A stretch of 14,438 nt of DNA. Source: Pseudomonadota bacterium (GTDB lineage Bacteria > Pseudomonadota > Alphaproteobacteria > Rhizobiales > Devosiaceae). Positions 14,090 through 14,438 of this stretch are shown here, in pieces. The notes under the pieces were generated by a model, which saw nothing but the letters and a program-made list of their open reading frames with translations, had not been told where the DNA came from and searched no databases. Location of the stretch: contig JAEYZJ010000252.1 of assembly GCA_023430705.1 (NCBI GenBank), positions 1-14,438 of the forward strand. Direction: 5' to 3'. Within the stretch, counting starts at the first letter, position 1, and each line of letters begins with the position of its first letter. The position numbers were made by a program, and so were the translations under genes.

Positions 14090-14438
14090 ATGGCCGATCT
14101 CAGGTTCGGCATCTCCTTCCAGGCGGAACGGCTGGCCCTGATCCGGGAGATCGCCCGCAACCTTGGCGGCGAAACGCGGCCTGCCGGGACCGGAATAGTC
14201 GGCGCCGGGCCGGCCGGTGGCGTTGCCGCCCCGGATGCGCCGGAAGTCGCCGAAACGGACGACGGCCTGCTTGGGGACCGGATGGGCCCCCGCGAGGGGC
14301 AGGCGGCGACGCCGGCCGAGCGACTGGCGGGCCTGCGCCTGCCGCAGCCCATGTTCCTCGAGGCCCAGGCCTACAGGCAGGTGCTGGCGCGGCTGGCGGC
14401 GTCCGACCCGGTCCTCGCCGCGATCGCCGGCGGCGAGG
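14090..14438 (+). CDS. Partial gene at right edge, function unknown
   Basis: ATG at 14090 is one base after the stop of the third SycD-like gene, and the frame remains open for 116 codons to the window end. It begins MADLRFGISFQAERLALIRE, a short polar helix, then a Gly/Ala/Pro-rich low-complexity region (about residues 26-75), then a helical start (AERLAGLRLPQPMFLEAQAY). GC-rich third codon positions throughout support real coding. I do not recognise the family. A disordered N-terminus directly after a chaperone gene is compatible with a secreted substrate, but this is only context. Confidence 0.6.
   Translation, partial: MADLRFGISFQAERLALIREIARNLGGETRPAGTGIVGAGPAGGVAAPDAPEVAETDDGLLGDRMGPREGQAATPAERLAGLRLPQPMFLEAQAYRQVLARLAASDPVLAAIAGGE

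Noticed and set aside
12898..14352. 484-codon open frame on the minus strand
   Set aside because: It overlaps the two SycD-like genes and the edge gene in antisense. The sense products have TPR patterns, while the antisense product is low-complexity Arg/Pro/Gly.

Overview
The window carries a large part of a type III secretion system (T3SS, injectisome) locus from a high-GC bacterium, most likely a proteobacterium. The species cannot be named from the sequence. The set of recognisable parts (SctI, J, K, L, N, O plus SctX, SctY, a SycD-type chaperone and two membrane translocators) is that of the Ysc/Psc class, because SctX and SctY are hallmarks of that class.

Layout. Positions 1-5890 form a minus-strand operon read right to left. 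It starts with a helical-repeat protein (5300-5890) and a second helical-repeat protein resembling SctG/HrpB1 (4849-5250). These are followed by inner rod SctI, lipoprotein ring SctJ, sorting-platform protein SctK, stator SctL, ATPase SctN, stalk SctO and the first 57 codons of a gene in the usual SctP position, cut by the window edge. From sctI to the sctP candidate each start overlaps the preceding stop, mostly by 4 bases (GTGA or ATGA). A divergent promoter region (5891-6063) contains a perfect 6-bp dyad.

Positions 6064-14438 are read on the plus strand. They hold a small protein in the LcrG position and a very large (822 aa) candidate needle-tip protein. SctX and SctY follow, then a SycD/LcrH-type TPR chaperone, the major translocator SctE (two membrane segments) and the minor translocator SctB (one membrane segment). 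The strand continues with a CesT-type class I chaperone, two further SycD-like TPR proteins and the start of an unrecognised gene that runs off the right edge.

How the parts work together. SctN, SctL, SctO and SctK form the cytoplasmic energising and sorting complex. SctJ and SctI build the inner ring and rod. SctX and SctY are the pair needed for early substrate export. The tip candidate, SctE and SctB would form the host-contact and pore assembly, kept soluble before export by the TPR and class I chaperones. The secretin, outer inner-membrane ring, needle (SctF), C-ring and export-gate genes (C, D, F, Q-V) are not in this window. There is no stretch above 300 bases without a gene, and I see no tRNA, rRNA, CRISPR array or insertion sequence.
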